Shown piece by piece: positions 1 to 8,802 of a DNA stretch of 64,000 nt (positions are counted from its first letter, which is position 1; each line of letters begins with the position of its first letter). The stretch is from RBG-16-57-9 sp964529745 (GTDB lineage Archaea; Thermoproteota; Bathyarchaeia; TCS64). A model generated the notes under the pieces. That model saw nothing but the letters and a program-made list of their open reading frames with translations. It was not told where the DNA came from and did no database searches. The stretch lies in assembly GCA_964529745.1 (NCBI GenBank), contig CAZGZR010000001.1:19699-83698 (forward strand). The letters run 5' to 3'. The translations under genes and the position numbers were made by a program.

Positions 1-1
1 A

Positions 2-1720
2 CAAAAAGTTATGATCGTCCTCATGTTTTTCCTCCCATTACTAGGAGTAACGGTCAAACCTAATCTAGGCGAATCGTATTCTTTTGGATTCATCGATATC
101 GAAGATTTCTCAAAAATTCTTGTCCCCTTGTCAGTAGCTGGGTATTTCCTTCATTCTCTAGGGAGAATGGAGAAAAATATTGTTGGATTGAATCTCATCA
201 CAGTCATATTGATAGCCTTAAGCTATCTTAGGATCCCCTTGCCTCTGGATCGACTCTCTATTCCACTTATTTGGCTCATGAGTTTCTATGCTTCCTATCT
301 AGTAAATGCTTCAAAGCAGGCGTCTTTCCATGAAACAGCTTCAATTACACAAGATTCTGAGCTAGTTTCTAACTTGTTAAAACATCGAATGACACTGGTT
401 TTCATCTTGATGATATTCGCCGGAGGCGTGCTCGAGCTATCAACTATTACCAGGAAGTTGTCTACCTTCGATGCGTCGTGTGTCGAAGATACCAATCTGT
501 TTGTCTCAGAGTTGGAGCCAGGGGAGCTTGTTTTTCCTTACGGTACCGCCGATCATATGCTGTACTATGCAAATATACCGCAGGATAACATCGTCGCAGA
601 TCTGGAGGTTAAAAATAAGCTTGCACTACTGCTGGACCAAGATTCTATATACGAGATCTCGGAGCTGGTTCAGGAAAGTTATCCTGAAGTCAACTCCTTG
701 ATCTTCTACGTAGATAGCTGGTATGAAAATGATCTCCGCGAAAAACCTTTCTGCGATCTATTGGAGTTATACTTCGAGAAAGCTGTTAGGGGATGTTTCT
801 CGTCTTACGGGTTAGAAATACCCTTTACCGTCGAGAAACTAAAGTTAAACCAGGTTAGATACATCAAGGATTTCCCCGAAGACCCTCTCTTCGGCTCACA
901 TTGCAATATCACTGCAACAAGTAACATTCTGACCCTACCCGATGAAGAGGCATCTTATAAGTTCATGTTTCTAAGTGCGGATGCTGATGGAACAAAGTAT
1001 ATTGGTTTAGCCTCCTCAACAAACGGTCTAGATTGGAACATAGATTACGAGGATAAACTAGGCTATGAACTTGAATCTATAGGCCTCATCGAACGTGACG
1101 ATCGATACTATCTATATGCAGGTACTTCCTCCAAGGTCCAAGTTGTTCGGCTTGATAGCAATGACTTACGCAATTGGGGCAACTATACCATAGTCATTGA
1201 TTCTTCATCGAGGGATGAACTGGTTTTCATAGAGTCTCCCCTGGTATGGCAGGAAGAAAGCGGTTTTCGAATGTTATGGTGGGAAACCACGATAGGAGAC
1301 TCCATGATGAATGGAGTCCATTACGCCACCTCGATAGACGGTGCTAATTGGGTTATAGAACATAGGTCTCTGGAATGGGCCTTATTGGATTCCAGATACA
1401 GAGCGAATGAATATGACAAGATACTTCCCTATGACTTGATGCGAATAGGTGAAGGCATTATCATTCTGGCAAGAATGCACAAGGCTGACGGGTTTTCCCC
1501 AAAGAAATGGGTTACGGGCTCAATTACTCTTGAAGATGTAACCTCTAAGGCAGCTGAGGTGCAGGGTTTTGTATACAAGGATCATATTGAATCTGAAATG
1601 GACTCGATTCATGTGATAAGAGACCTCGACGGTGTTAACCTGAGGTTCATTTACCTTGAATATTGTAGAGGTCGAGTCTACATCGGGGCTGCCTCCGACC
1701 ATTATGGTGTGGAAAAATGA
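2..1720 (+). CDS. Membrane protein with C-terminal beta-propeller-like domain (5' partial)
   Basis: The frame is open to the left edge, so the gene probably begins upstream; the first internal ATG is at 11. Counting from there, about five hydrophobic segments occupy residues 1-150, followed by an extracytoplasmic region. Residues 150-290 resemble the soluble tail of GT-C type glycosyltransferases. Residues 300-569 hold repeats of the kind seen in five-bladed propellers of glycosidase families 32/43/68, with SSTNGLDW, ESPLVW and YATSIDGANW spaced as blade signatures. The association suggests envelope polysaccharide work, which is inference. Base composition is more AT-rich than the following genes. 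No close family is recognised, so the product is a fold-level call only. Confidence 0.6.
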   Translation, partial: QKVMIVLMFFLPLLGVTVKPNLGESYSFGFIDIEDFSKILVPLSVAGYFLHSLGRMEKNIVGLNLITVILIALSYLRIPLPLDRLSIPLIWLMSFYASYLVNASKQASFHETASITQDSELVSNLLKHRMTLVFILMIFAGGVLELSTITRKLSTFDASCVEDTNLFVSELEPGELVFPYGTADHMLYYANIPQDNIVADLEVKNKLALLLDQDSIYEISELVQESYPEVNSLIFYVDSWYENDLREKPFCDLLELYFEKAVRGCFSSYGLEIPFTVEKLKLNQVRYIKDFPEDPLFGSHCNITATSNILTLPDEEASYKFMFLSADADGTKYIGLASSTNGLDWNIDYEDKLGYELESIGLIERDDRYYLYAGTSSKVQVVRLDSNDLRNWGNYTIVIDSSSRDELVFIESPLVWQEESGFRMLWWETTIGDSMMNGVHYATSIDGANWVIEHRSLEWALLDSRYRANEYDKILPYDLMRIGEGIIILARMHKADGFSPKKWVTGSITLEDVTSKAAEVQGFVYKDHIESEMDSIHVIRDLDGVNLRFIYLEYCRGRVYIGAASDHYGVEK

Positions 1721-1819
1721 TTTTCAGTACTAAAATAATCGATTAAAGATAAAGGCAATCATTCAGCGTCTTTGTGTGAATACAACCGCATCATTTACGT
1801 CATCAAATTTAAAATATTA

Positions 1820-2050
1820 TTATATTATGATTTTTCCTCTTTCAAATTGCTTATTGTACCATATCTTTCCACGGGATCTTCTGCTGATCTTCTTTGGATT
1901 CCCTAAGACCGCGAATTGCTTTACCATGCTGAGGGCACGGATTATTATATAACTCGTTACAGATAACACCATCTTTATAGTAGTATTTACTATCCTGTGA
2001 GAATATACAAAGTCATCAGCTCCAAGTATTTCTCGGATATTGTATGCCAT
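1820..2050 (-). CDS. Small hypothetical protein, 76 aa
   Basis: The protein has a basic C-terminus and one moderately hydrophobic stretch around residues 25-45. I recognise no family. Its ATG lies about 22 bp after a GTTTAAAG box (near 2065-2073, minus strand), which fits a leaderless archaeal promoter and is the main argument that it is real. It could equally be a remnant, because the surrounding 1721-2200 stretch is AT-rich and otherwise empty. Confidence 0.35.
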   Translation of the reverse strand: MAYNIREILGADDFVYSHRIVNTTIKMVLSVTSYIIIRALSMVKQFAVLGNPKKISRRSRGKIWYNKQFERGKIII

Positions 2051-2200
2051 GAGTAACTGATGTTTCTTTAAACAGATTTAGCTATATGTCAGTGTTACAT
2101 TTCTTCCGCAGACATATTTAATCATTAACACGCTGTTGCACTTGCATCGAGCTGTATGCATAAGCCTGAATGTTGTTGCCGACTGTGTGGTTTATAGGAC

Positions 2201-2210
2201 TTTATATAAT
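2201..2210 (+). promoter_or_regulatory. TATA box of the PAC2 gene
   Basis: The sequence TTTATATAAT ends 29 bp before the ATG at 2239. This predicts a transcript starting at or just before the start codon, and it favours that ATG over the in-frame ATG at 2170. Confidence 0.6.
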
Positions 2211-2238
2211 GTTTCTGTATAATTACTTGGCGCATCAT

Positions 2239-2964
2239 ATGTCGAGCATTGAGATCGTTGAAATAGCCGAGGTCACAGAGAAGAGGCGTGTAACCGTCAC
2301 GGGTTTCGCGGGGGCGGGCTCCATAGGCAACACGGCCTTGATGCACATGGTCAGAGCCGAGGGATATAGGCAGGTGGCTTACGTCAAGGGCGACATGATG
2401 CCTCCTCTGATGATCCTGATACAGGGGAAGCCCAACCGTGGCTTCCGGATATATGCAGACAAGGAAGACAGGCATCTGTTGCTGGTGACCGAGGCGATGC
2501 TTTCCACCGGGGCCGCTTGGGCCGTCGGCCGGGAGCTTATGAGGTGGTTTAGGGAGAAAGGCGTTGATGAGATCATTGCTCTCGAGGGGTTCCCTTTCAG
2601 CCAGACCGGAAGGAGGATCTTCGGGTTCACCACGGGCGGAAGGGACCTTCAGGGCGTCGGCGTCCAGCCGCTGTCCGAGGGGGCTATTCCAGGGGTCAAC
2701 GCTTCGCTGCTTGAGGAGGCGGTGAGGCTGGGCGTTGACTGGACCACCGTGTTCGTCCCGACTCAGGTCATCGGCGGCGTCGATTACCGGGGGGCTGCCG
2801 ACGCAGTAGAGGTGCTCAACAAGATGCTGGGCCTAGATGTTGACACAGGGCAGCTTCATGTGATGGCGGAGACGATGGCTAGGGCGGCCAGATCCGCGCA
2901 GAGGCGGGAGCAGAAGAAGGGTGGGTTGCTGGGCAGGATTTTTCCCGGGGAATCCGACGAGTAG
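2239..2964 (+). CDS. PAC2 family protein (proteasome-assembly-chaperone-like)
   Basis: This 241 aa protein matches the archaeal PAC2/DUF75 family (COG1938/COG2047), alpha/beta proteins related to eukaryotic proteasome assembly chaperone 2 that are thought to act as ATP-grasp-associated or proteasome-linked factors. The N-terminal strand leads into a glycine-rich GFAGAGSIGN loop, and AVGRELMRWF and VNASLLEEAVRLG segments are typical. A charged tail, KKGGLLGRIF, ends the protein. The start at 2239 is chosen over the ATG at 2170 because a TATA box lies between the two. The exact client in archaea is not known. Confidence 0.8.
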   Translation: MSSIEIVEIAEVTEKRRVTVTGFAGAGSIGNTALMHMVRAEGYRQVAYVKGDMMPPLMILIQGKPNRGFRIYADKEDRHLLLVTEAMLSTGAAWAVGRELMRWFREKGVDEIIALEGFPFSQTGRRIFGFTTGGRDLQGVGVQPLSEGAIPGVNASLLEEAVRLGVDWTTVFVPTQVIGGVDYRGAADAVEVLNKMLGLDVDTGQLHVMAETMARAARSAQRREQKKGGLLGRIFPGESDE

Positions 2965-2987
2965 CATCATATTCAGTGGGTTAGGCG

Positions 2988-3063
2988 TGGTGGAGAGAGG
3001 AGGAGTCGAACCTCCACGCATACGCCAATCAAGGCGCCGTTCTCCCAGTTAAACTATCTCTCC
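2988..3063 (-). tRNA. tRNA with encoded CCA; anticodon arm irregular
   Basis: Read on the minus strand, a 7-bp acceptor stem (GGAGAGA/TCTCTCC), a D arm (GTTT/GAAC), a T arm (GGAGG-TTCGACT-CCTCC), discriminator A and encoded CCA are all present, with 76 nt in total. The anticodon stem GCGCC pairs with GGCGT (one G-T pair), but the loop between them is only TTGATT, six bases. Keeping U33 puts GAT at 34-36 (isoleucine) with position 37 missing. The amino acid is therefore uncertain. The gene may be a pseudo-tRNA, hold a one-base assembly deletion, or be truly unusual. Confidence 0.8.
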
Positions 3064-3227
3064 TTGGAGGGGGATGGGATCGGTGGGGTTGGATCCCCGT
3101 TTTGATGATCCCCGTTATCATTTGAACCGATGACCGTGATAAAGCTATGGAGCGTTTTATGACTGGTCTGAGGGCGTGAGGATGGACACCCGAGGGTTGG
3201 GCTGACTCCTCATCTGGGTCTAGCCCG

Positions 3228-4067
3228 TTAGGTGTCTCCCATGTCTTTCCCCTCCGTGGCTTCCTCCAGGTCTCTGAGCCGTTTCCTGAGGGAGACCTCG
3301 GAGACGCCGGCCGCAGCCGCGATTTCCCACTGTCTGCACTTCTCGTTCTTGGCTTTGCACGCCATGTAGAGGGCTGCAGCGGCCGAGGCTCGAGGGTCCT
3401 TGCCCGCCAGAGCCTTCTGCTCAGCGGCCTCCCGGAGTATCTCCACCGCTAGCAGATCGGTCTCCATGCTGGCGCCCACCTCTGAGGCCAGCCTCGGCAC
3501 GAGCTTCATGGGATCGTCCACGGGCATGCGTAGATCCAGCTCCGTTACAAGGAGCCTGTACATCCTCGCAACCTCCTTGACGTCCTCACCGCTCTTCTCG
3601 GAGACTTCGTGGAGGGTTCTCGGAAGACCGGCCTCGCGGCAGGCGGCGTAGACAGAGGCCGCGGCGAAGCCTGCTATAGTCCCCCTCACGATGAGGTTTC
3701 TTTCATGAGCCATCCTGAAGATGGCCTGGGCTCTCCTCCTTTGGTTTCTGGCGAGATGCAGCTCGTCAACGAGCCTGTCCATCTCCGCTACTGCCTGCCT
3801 TATGGTCCTTGGATCCAAGTCCTCAAGCTTGGCAAGCTCGTCGTATCTCTGCAGCCTTTTCATCCGGCGCATGGTTTCGGGGGGCACCCGTTTCCTCTCT
3901 GTTCTCGTTTCAGGCGGGTAGTCCTCGGGTGAGGGCCCTAGCTCCAAGGGTTCCTCCCGTATCACGGTGCCGCAGCTGGCACAGATCACCTCGCCGGTCT
4001 CTGGGTCGTAGATCAGGTCAGAGCCGCTGCATCGGGGGCACGAGTCCTCGATGGTTTTATTGTCCAT
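3228..4067 (-). CDS. tfb: Transcription initiation factor IIB (TFB)
   Basis: This 279 aa protein is the archaeal TFIIB homologue, which bridges TBP-bound promoter DNA and RNA polymerase. The N-terminal zinc ribbon has Cys at about residues 10, 13, 29 and 32 (CPRC...CASC), followed by a short B-reader/linker and two cyclin repeats; the first contains GFAAASVYAACREAG, the second ASAAALYMACKAKN and a recognition helix in AAAAGVSEVSLRKRL. The frame stays open upstream to 4250, but the ATG at 4067 directly precedes the zinc ribbon and has a GGAG-type Shine-Dalgarno sequence, so it is chosen. It is a little shorter than many TFBs (about 300 aa). Confidence 0.93.
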   Translation of the reverse strand: MDNKTIEDSCPRCSGSDLIYDPETGEVICASCGTVIREEPLELGPSPEDYPPETRTERKRVPPETMRRMKRLQRYDELAKLEDLDPRTIRQAVAEMDRLVDELHLARNQRRRAQAIFRMAHERNLIVRGTIAGFAAASVYAACREAGLPRTLHEVSEKSGEDVKEVARMYRLLVTELDLRMPVDDPMKLVPRLASEVGASMETDLLAVEILREAAEQKALAGKDPRASAAAALYMACKAKNEKCRQWEIAAAAGVSEVSLRKRLRDLEEATEGKDMGDT

Positions 4068-4400
4068 GGTTGATGCTCCTGGCTGAGAGCAGTATTCTAA
4101 GAGAATGTTTGAGTCGTGTGTATTAAGGTACGAGGCGGGGCATGGGCGGACAGGGTTAATGTCAGCTTTCTTGGGACGGGTGGCGGGTGTATGATGGTTT
4201 GGGACTGGGTTCACATCGCGACCAATACGGGATGTCGGCTCAAGGATCATCGTTGGGGTTTGAGATAGTCGTGAGCTCGGGGTTTTGGATCATGTATATC
4301 ACTGGCTTCTACTTGAAGGTGGTTGCCTTCTATCAGTAACCAGAGTCTTAATAACAAAAAATAATAGAAAAAGGGTCACGGTATGTGTGGTATTGAAAAC

Positions 4401-4610
4401 TTAGTTGTATACTATCTTCACGTTGACGGCCCTTGGGCCTTTCTCGGTCTTCTCGATCTCGAACTCGACCACGTCTCCCCGGTCGAGGTCGTAGCAGTTA
4501 CGTATGTCTCTGCTGTGGCAGAAGACGTCTCTGCTGCTTCCCTCGGCCTCGATGAAACCGAAGCCGTGATCGTATAACCATTTCTTTACTACGCCTCTCA
4601 GCTTTGTCAC
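4401..4610 (-). CDS. Cold-shock domain protein (CspA family)
   Basis: The 69 aa product is a single cold-shock OB fold that binds single-stranded RNA/DNA. The RNP1-like motif HGFGFIEAE and RNP2-like DVFCHSRDI are present, with a typical C-terminal GPRAVNVKIV. The start is GTG, preceded by GAGAG. Such proteins are common in bacteria and patchy in archaea, so past transfer is possible. A TATA-like TATTTATA and a 9-bp inverted repeat lie about 55-80 bp upstream and may regulate it. Confidence 0.9.
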   Translation of the reverse strand: MTKLRGVVKKWLYDHGFGFIEAEGSSRDVFCHSRDIRNCYDLDRGDVVEFEIEKTEKGPRAVNVKIVYN

Positions 4611-4661
4611 CTCTCAATTATAGCGTTTGATCGTATCCTTACCCACCGGATAAGTTACGCC

Positions 4662-4684
4662 TATAACGAAACTTATTCGTTATA
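4662..4684 (-). promoter_or_regulatory. Inverted repeat abutting the cold-shock gene TATA box
   Basis: The sequence TATAACGAA-ACTTA-TTCGTTATA is a perfect 9-bp inverted repeat with a 5-base centre. It runs directly into an AT-rich TATTTATA element upstream of the cold-shock gene. It could be an operator or, if transcribed, a 5' leader hairpin acting as an RNA thermometer; both roles are inference. Confidence 0.5.
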
Positions 4685-4864
4685 AATATTTGGGATTTCA
4701 CATAAAATTATTAAAAATGCTGGTGCCTGGACTCGGTTCAATGATGGCGTCTCCTGCGAAAATAGACAAGCCCGACGCCTAGTCCCGCCGACCAGTAACG
4801 CATGACCGTGGCCTGCTGCGTCGATCGTTTTTTCCAGTATGCCGGATAATGAGTAGGGATCGAG

Positions 4865-7228
4865 TTGAACGAAAAGGAAAACCGTGAACCCGTGACCATA
4901 AGCGAGTTCACTGAGGGCATGGAGAGGCATCCCGGATACTTCACCTATTACTGGGACGATGAAATGGGCAAGATGTGGCTGGAGATCGATAAGCTTGAGA
5001 CCGAGTTCCTGTATGTGACGGGCCTGAAGGCGGGGATAGGGAGCAACGACATAGGGCTTGACAGGAACCAGCTGGGCTCCACCATGATCGTCAGGTTCCA
5101 GCGCTTCGGCCCCAAGATATTGCTCACCCAGGTTAACTACAGGTACAGGGCCATCACCGATAACCCGAAGGAGTTGGAGGCCGTGGAGGACGCCTTCGCC
5201 AAGTCGGTCGTCTGGGGCTTCGAGGTCGAGGCCGAGGAGGGTGGAAGGTTTCTGGTTGACGCTACCGGGTTCTTCCTCAGGGACGCCAAAGGGGTGCCTC
5301 AGCGGCTTAAGGAGAAGGAGCAGGGCGAGTACGAGCTGGATGGGGACCGTTCAGCCATATCCCTAGAGTCGACCAGGAACTTCCCCAAGAACACCGAGGT
5401 GGAGGCCGTCCTGACCTTCCGTGGGAAGGAGCCGGGCGACTGGGTGAAGGCCGTGGTGCCTGATCCCGAGGCCATCACCGTGCGGGAGCACCACAGTCTC
5501 ATAGAGCTTCCAGACGACGGCTACGAGCCGAGGAGGTTCGACATTAGGTCGAGCTACTTCGGGGTCGCTTACAACGACTACGCGACGCCTGTCACGGAGC
5601 CCCTGGAGAAACGGTTCATCCGCAGGCACAGGCTCAAGAAGATGGATCCGGGCGCCGAGGTGAGCGAGCCCGTTGAGCCCATAGTGTACTATATAGATCC
5701 GGGCATACCCGAGCCCATCAGGTCGGCGGTGGTCGAGGGAGCCCGGTGGTGGAACGACGCGTTCGAGGCGGCTGGCTACAGGGACGCTTTCAGGGTGGAG
5801 ATGCTGCCCGAGGACGCGGACCCCATGGATATACGGTATAACGTGGTCAACTGGGTCCACAGGAGCACCCGTGGCTGGAGCTACGGGATGACGGTCACCG
5901 ACCCGCGGACGGGCGAGATCATCAAGGGCCACGTCAGCTTGGGAAGCCTCAGGATCAGGCAGGACTTCCTCATCGCCATGGGCCTCGTGGGTGAGTACAC
6001 CGAGGAAGGCGATAACACAGGTGAGGCTCTGGTGATGGCGCTGGCCCGGATCAGGCAGCTCAGCGTCCACGAGATAGGGCACACCCTGGGGCTTGGGCAC
6101 AACTACGCGTCCAACATCAACGGGCGTTCATCTGTCATGGACTACCCGGCCATGTGGGTCAAGGAGGTGGACGGCAGGCTAGACATCAGCGAAGCCTACG
6201 CCACGGGCGTAGGGGAGTGGGACCTGGTGAGCATCGAGTACGGCTACCAGGACTACCCGGAGGGGGTTGACGAGGAGAAGGAGCTGAGTCGGGTGCTGGA
6301 CGACGCGTTCAAACGGGGGCTGCTGTTCCAGCCCAGCAGGGACGCCGGACCGGGGAGCGCCAGCCCCTACGCCGCGTACTGGATAAACGGGGTGGACCCA
6401 GTTGAGGAGCTCCACAGGGTAATGAGGGTTAGGCAGGTGGCCCTGGAGGGGTTCGGCGAGCACAGGGTGAGGTATGGGGCGCCGTTAGCCGAGATGGAGG
6501 AGCCCCTCGTCACGACGTACCTCTTCCACCGGTTCCAGCTGGAGGCGGCCGCCAGCGTCCTCGGCGGCCTGTACTACCACTACAAGGTCCGGGGGGACCC
6601 GCAGGAGCTGCCGAGGCTTGTGCCCGCGGAGGTGCAGACGCGGGGGCTCGGAGCCCTGCTTGAGACGATTACCCCTGAGGCGCTAGCGCTGCCCGGGTCG
6701 TTGCGGGACCTCATGCCCCCGCGTCCCCAGAGCCTGCCACAGACACGGGACCTGTTCCGGGGTAGGACGGGGCTCAGCTTCGATCCCTTGGCGGCGGCGG
6801 AGACGGCCGCTGGCATGACCGTTGGGTTGATGCTGCATCCTGAGCGCGCCGCCCGGCTGGTCGAGTACCACGCACGTGACCGGGGGCTGCCTGGGCTCGG
6901 GGAGGTCATGGACAGGCTGTTCGAGGCAACCTGGCTCACCGTCCACGAGGATGGCTACCGTCAGGAGCTCCAGAGGCTGGTCAACTACGTCGTCCTCTAC
7001 CACGTGGTAGAGCTCATCAAGAACGGGGATGCCCCCCAGTCGGTGAGGAGTCTGGCCCACTACAAGCTGGCGCAACTGTACGAGCGCCTATGTGAGGTCG
7101 AGTCTGTTGACGAGGCGCAGCTCAGCCAGCGCATGTGTCTGGGCGTTGTGCTGGGTAGGCTTGAGGATGCCCCTGAGTCTGTGAGGCTCACGCCTCCAGC
7201 CGAGCCCCCGATGGGGGCTCCCATCTAA
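4865..7228 (+). CDS. Zinc-dependent metalloprotease, DUF5117 family
   Basis: This 787 aa protein belongs to a metzincin-like family better known from bacteria. The N-terminal DUF5117 region (about residues 15-190) shows EFLYVTGLKAGIG and GLDRNQLGS. The catalytic zinc motif HEIGHTLGLGHN lies near residue 402, followed by a C-terminal helical domain. No signal peptide is evident at the chosen TTG start, which is weak; the next in-frame ATG is 18 codons downstream, and bacterial relatives are usually secreted, so the true N-terminus may lie elsewhere. The gene stands alone. Its substrate is unknown, and a bacterial origin by transfer is plausible. Confidence 0.85.
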   Translation: MNEKENREPVTISEFTEGMERHPGYFTYYWDDEMGKMWLEIDKLETEFLYVTGLKAGIGSNDIGLDRNQLGSTMIVRFQRFGPKILLTQVNYRYRAITDNPKELEAVEDAFAKSVVWGFEVEAEEGGRFLVDATGFFLRDAKGVPQRLKEKEQGEYELDGDRSAISLESTRNFPKNTEVEAVLTFRGKEPGDWVKAVVPDPEAITVREHHSLIELPDDGYEPRRFDIRSSYFGVAYNDYATPVTEPLEKRFIRRHRLKKMDPGAEVSEPVEPIVYYIDPGIPEPIRSAVVEGARWWNDAFEAAGYRDAFRVEMLPEDADPMDIRYNVVNWVHRSTRGWSYGMTVTDPRTGEIIKGHVSLGSLRIRQDFLIAMGLVGEYTEEGDNTGEALVMALARIRQLSVHEIGHTLGLGHNYASNINGRSSVMDYPAMWVKEVDGRLDISEAYATGVGEWDLVSIEYGYQDYPEGVDEEKELSRVLDDAFKRGLLFQPSRDAGPGSASPYAAYWINGVDPVEELHRVMRVRQVALEGFGEHRVRYGAPLAEMEEPLVTTYLFHRFQLEAAASVLGGLYYHYKVRGDPQELPRLVPAEVQTRGLGALLETITPEALALPGSLRDLMPPRPQSLPQTRDLFRGRTGLSFDPLAAAETAAGMTVGLMLHPERAARLVEYHARDRGLPGLGEVMDRLFEATWLTVHEDGYRQELQRLVNYVVLYHVVELIKNGDAPQSVRSLAHYKLAQLYERLCEVESVDEAQLSQRMCLGVVLGRLEDAPESVRLTPPAEPPMGAPI

Positions 7229-7344
7229 ACCTTCTCCAAGTATTTTTCTGTAGCTTGGTGGGTTCGTTGTTCCTGTTTGTGGGGGTCCCGGGAAACGGGC
7301 TCGCTGATGTGATTGGGATGAGCGGCTTGCCTTCGAGGACGTGT

Positions 7345-7494
7345 TTATTCGTCCAGCGGGTCTAGTAGCCTGTATTTTTTATGTGGGTGCCTTTGTCTGA
7401 ACTCTTTGATGGCGTCGGTTTTTGAGGCGGCCTCTATGGCTACTATCATGTATTTTGTGTCCAGGCTGGACCAGTACTCGAACTCGTATCTCAA
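7345..7494 (-). CDS. Small hypothetical protein, 49 aa
   Basis: A TTG codon at 7494 follows a strong Shine-Dalgarno sequence AAGGAGG at a spacing of 9 bases and opens a clean 49-codon frame ending in TAA. The product starts LRYEFEYWSSLDTKY and ends YRLLDPLDE; it is rich in aromatic and charged residues with an alpha/beta pattern. GC-rich third positions and the ribosome site argue that it is translated. I recognise no family. It occupies the otherwise empty 7229-7646 interval. Confidence 0.55.
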   Translation of the reverse strand: MRYEFEYWSSLDTKYMIVAIEAASKTDAIKEFRQRHPHKKYRLLDPLDE

Positions 7495-7646
7495 GGTGGG
7501 GTTCCTCCTTGGTTGTTATCCTGTGTATGGAGATGAGTTTTATGGTTGGGGACCGGCTCGGGAAAAGGGGTGCCTTCGATGGCTGGGATATATGCGTGAA
7601 CGTGTGGGAAACATAATTATTGAATGGTCTTTCAGATGGTAATGTG

Positions 7647-8510
7647 ATGCACTTGGACACCGTTGCTTTCTTGAGGTGCCGTGGAGATTTCAGGGAGACT
7701 CTTGGGGAGGCCGTAGAACTCATCGGGGGGGTGGGGGATCTGGGGTCCCCGCTCATACTGAAGCCAAACATCTGCACGGGCAACGACCACACCGGCTGCG
7801 CCAACGTGAAGGTGGAGGCGGTAGAGGCCCTCGTGGACTGCGTCCTCAGGGAGGATCCGGGCATCGAGATCAGGATCGTGGAGTCCGACAGCATGTCCAA
7901 GTACGCCGACAAGGCCTTCGAGAGGTACGGCTACACGGCCTTCGTGGACCGGCTACGCGGCCTGGGGGCGGACGTCTCCATCGTTAACCTGAGCAGGTCG
8001 CCGTTGACGGGGTTCAGGTTCGACGGGCGCTACTTCGAGGACCCGATGCTGCCCGCCCCGCTGGCGGACGCGGGGGGCTTCGCGTCGGTGGCCCTCGCCA
8101 AGACCCACAGCCTCACCATGGTCACGGGCTGCCTCAAGAACATGTTCGGCCTCCTTCCCCGGAAGGACCAGTCTTTCTACCACCCGGATATACATGGGGT
8201 CATACTGGACCTTAACACGTTGTTCAGGAGCGGCCTGTGTCTGATAGACGGCAGGACCGGCCTGGAGGGTGTCATAAGCGGCAGGCCCCGGAGCCTAGGA
8301 TGCGTGATCCTGGGCCGGAACCCGGTGTCGGTGGACGCCACCATGGCGAGGGTCATGGGGTTCGACCCCGGGAGGATCAGGCACATCGTGGAAGCCGGGA
8401 GCCGCGGGCTCGGGAGCCTGCATCCTAGGGTCGTCGGCGACGACGTGGAGGCTTCCCGCGTGGAGTTCAGGGCTCCGTCTGGTTTGAGGGCCGACGCGGT
8501 TCTGGGGTGA
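7647..8510 (+). CDS. DUF362 domain-containing protein
   Basis: The 287 aa product matches DUF362 (COG2006), often found with or without a ferredoxin module. Here the region with LILKPNICTG, RIVESDS, AKTHSLTMVTGCLKNMFG and NPVSVDATMARVMGFDP is complete but no 4Fe-4S cluster motif is present. The role of the family is unsettled. I place the start at ATG 7647, about 27 bp after ACATAATTATTG, rather than at the in-frame TTG at 7620. The gene is not obviously in an operon. Confidence 0.82.
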   Translation: MHLDTVAFLRCRGDFRETLGEAVELIGGVGDLGSPLILKPNICTGNDHTGCANVKVEAVEALVDCVLREDPGIEIRIVESDSMSKYADKAFERYGYTAFVDRLRGLGADVSIVNLSRSPLTGFRFDGRYFEDPMLPAPLADAGGFASVALAKTHSLTMVTGCLKNMFGLLPRKDQSFYHPDIHGVILDLNTLFRSGLCLIDGRTGLEGVISGRPRSLGCVILGRNPVSVDATMARVMGFDPGRIRHIVEAGSRGLGSLHPRVVGDDVEASRVEFRAPSGLRADAVLG

Positions 8511-8596
8511 GGATGGGCTTTCAGGTTGGTATCTGTATCCGTGGTATGGAGCCGGGTTCCACCGTCTTTAAACGTGGGTCCGATTGACGCGGAGAC

Positions 8597-8734
8597 GTGG
8601 TTGAGAGAGATAGAGTGGTGATCGATGACCGGGATCACACTATACGCGGTTTCGGTGGCGTCGATGTCCGGCGGTTTATCCGTCAGGACGACAGGGTGAG
8701 GGGGTTCATCTACAGGGTCATAGAGGACCTGTAG
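8597..8734 (+). CDS. Small hypothetical protein, 45 aa
   Basis: A GTG at 8597 follows a CTTTAAAC TATA-like box (8566-8573) at the distance expected for a leaderless transcript and opens 45 codons ending in TAG. The protein is strongly charged, with DDRDHTIRGFGGVDVRRFIR in the centre and a helical end FIYRVIEDL; it could be a small DNA-binding or antitoxin-like protein. No family is recognised. It lies just upstream of the array-type gene at 8803, on the same strand. Confidence 0.45.
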   Translation: MVERDRVVIDDRDHTIRGFGGVDVRRFIRQDDRVRGFIYRVIEDL

Positions 8735-8802
8735 TCGTGGTGCTGGCGTGTGGCTTGGTTCGGGGGGAAACCCTCTTTTACCCCGGTTCCTCTGGGTGTT
8801 TC

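Noticed and set aside
2170..2238. Longer N-terminus for the PAC2 protein
   Set aside because: The TATA box lies within this stretch, and the added residues do not fit the family.
4068..4250. 61-residue N-terminal extension of TFB
   Set aside because: The extension is unlike TFB, which begins shortly before its zinc ribbon; the ATG at 4067 has a ribosome site.
5363..6100. Long open frame of 245 codons antisense to the metalloprotease
   Set aside because: It is a mirror of GC-rich codons in a well-supported gene; its product is low-complexity and rich in His, Pro, Arg and Val with no family.
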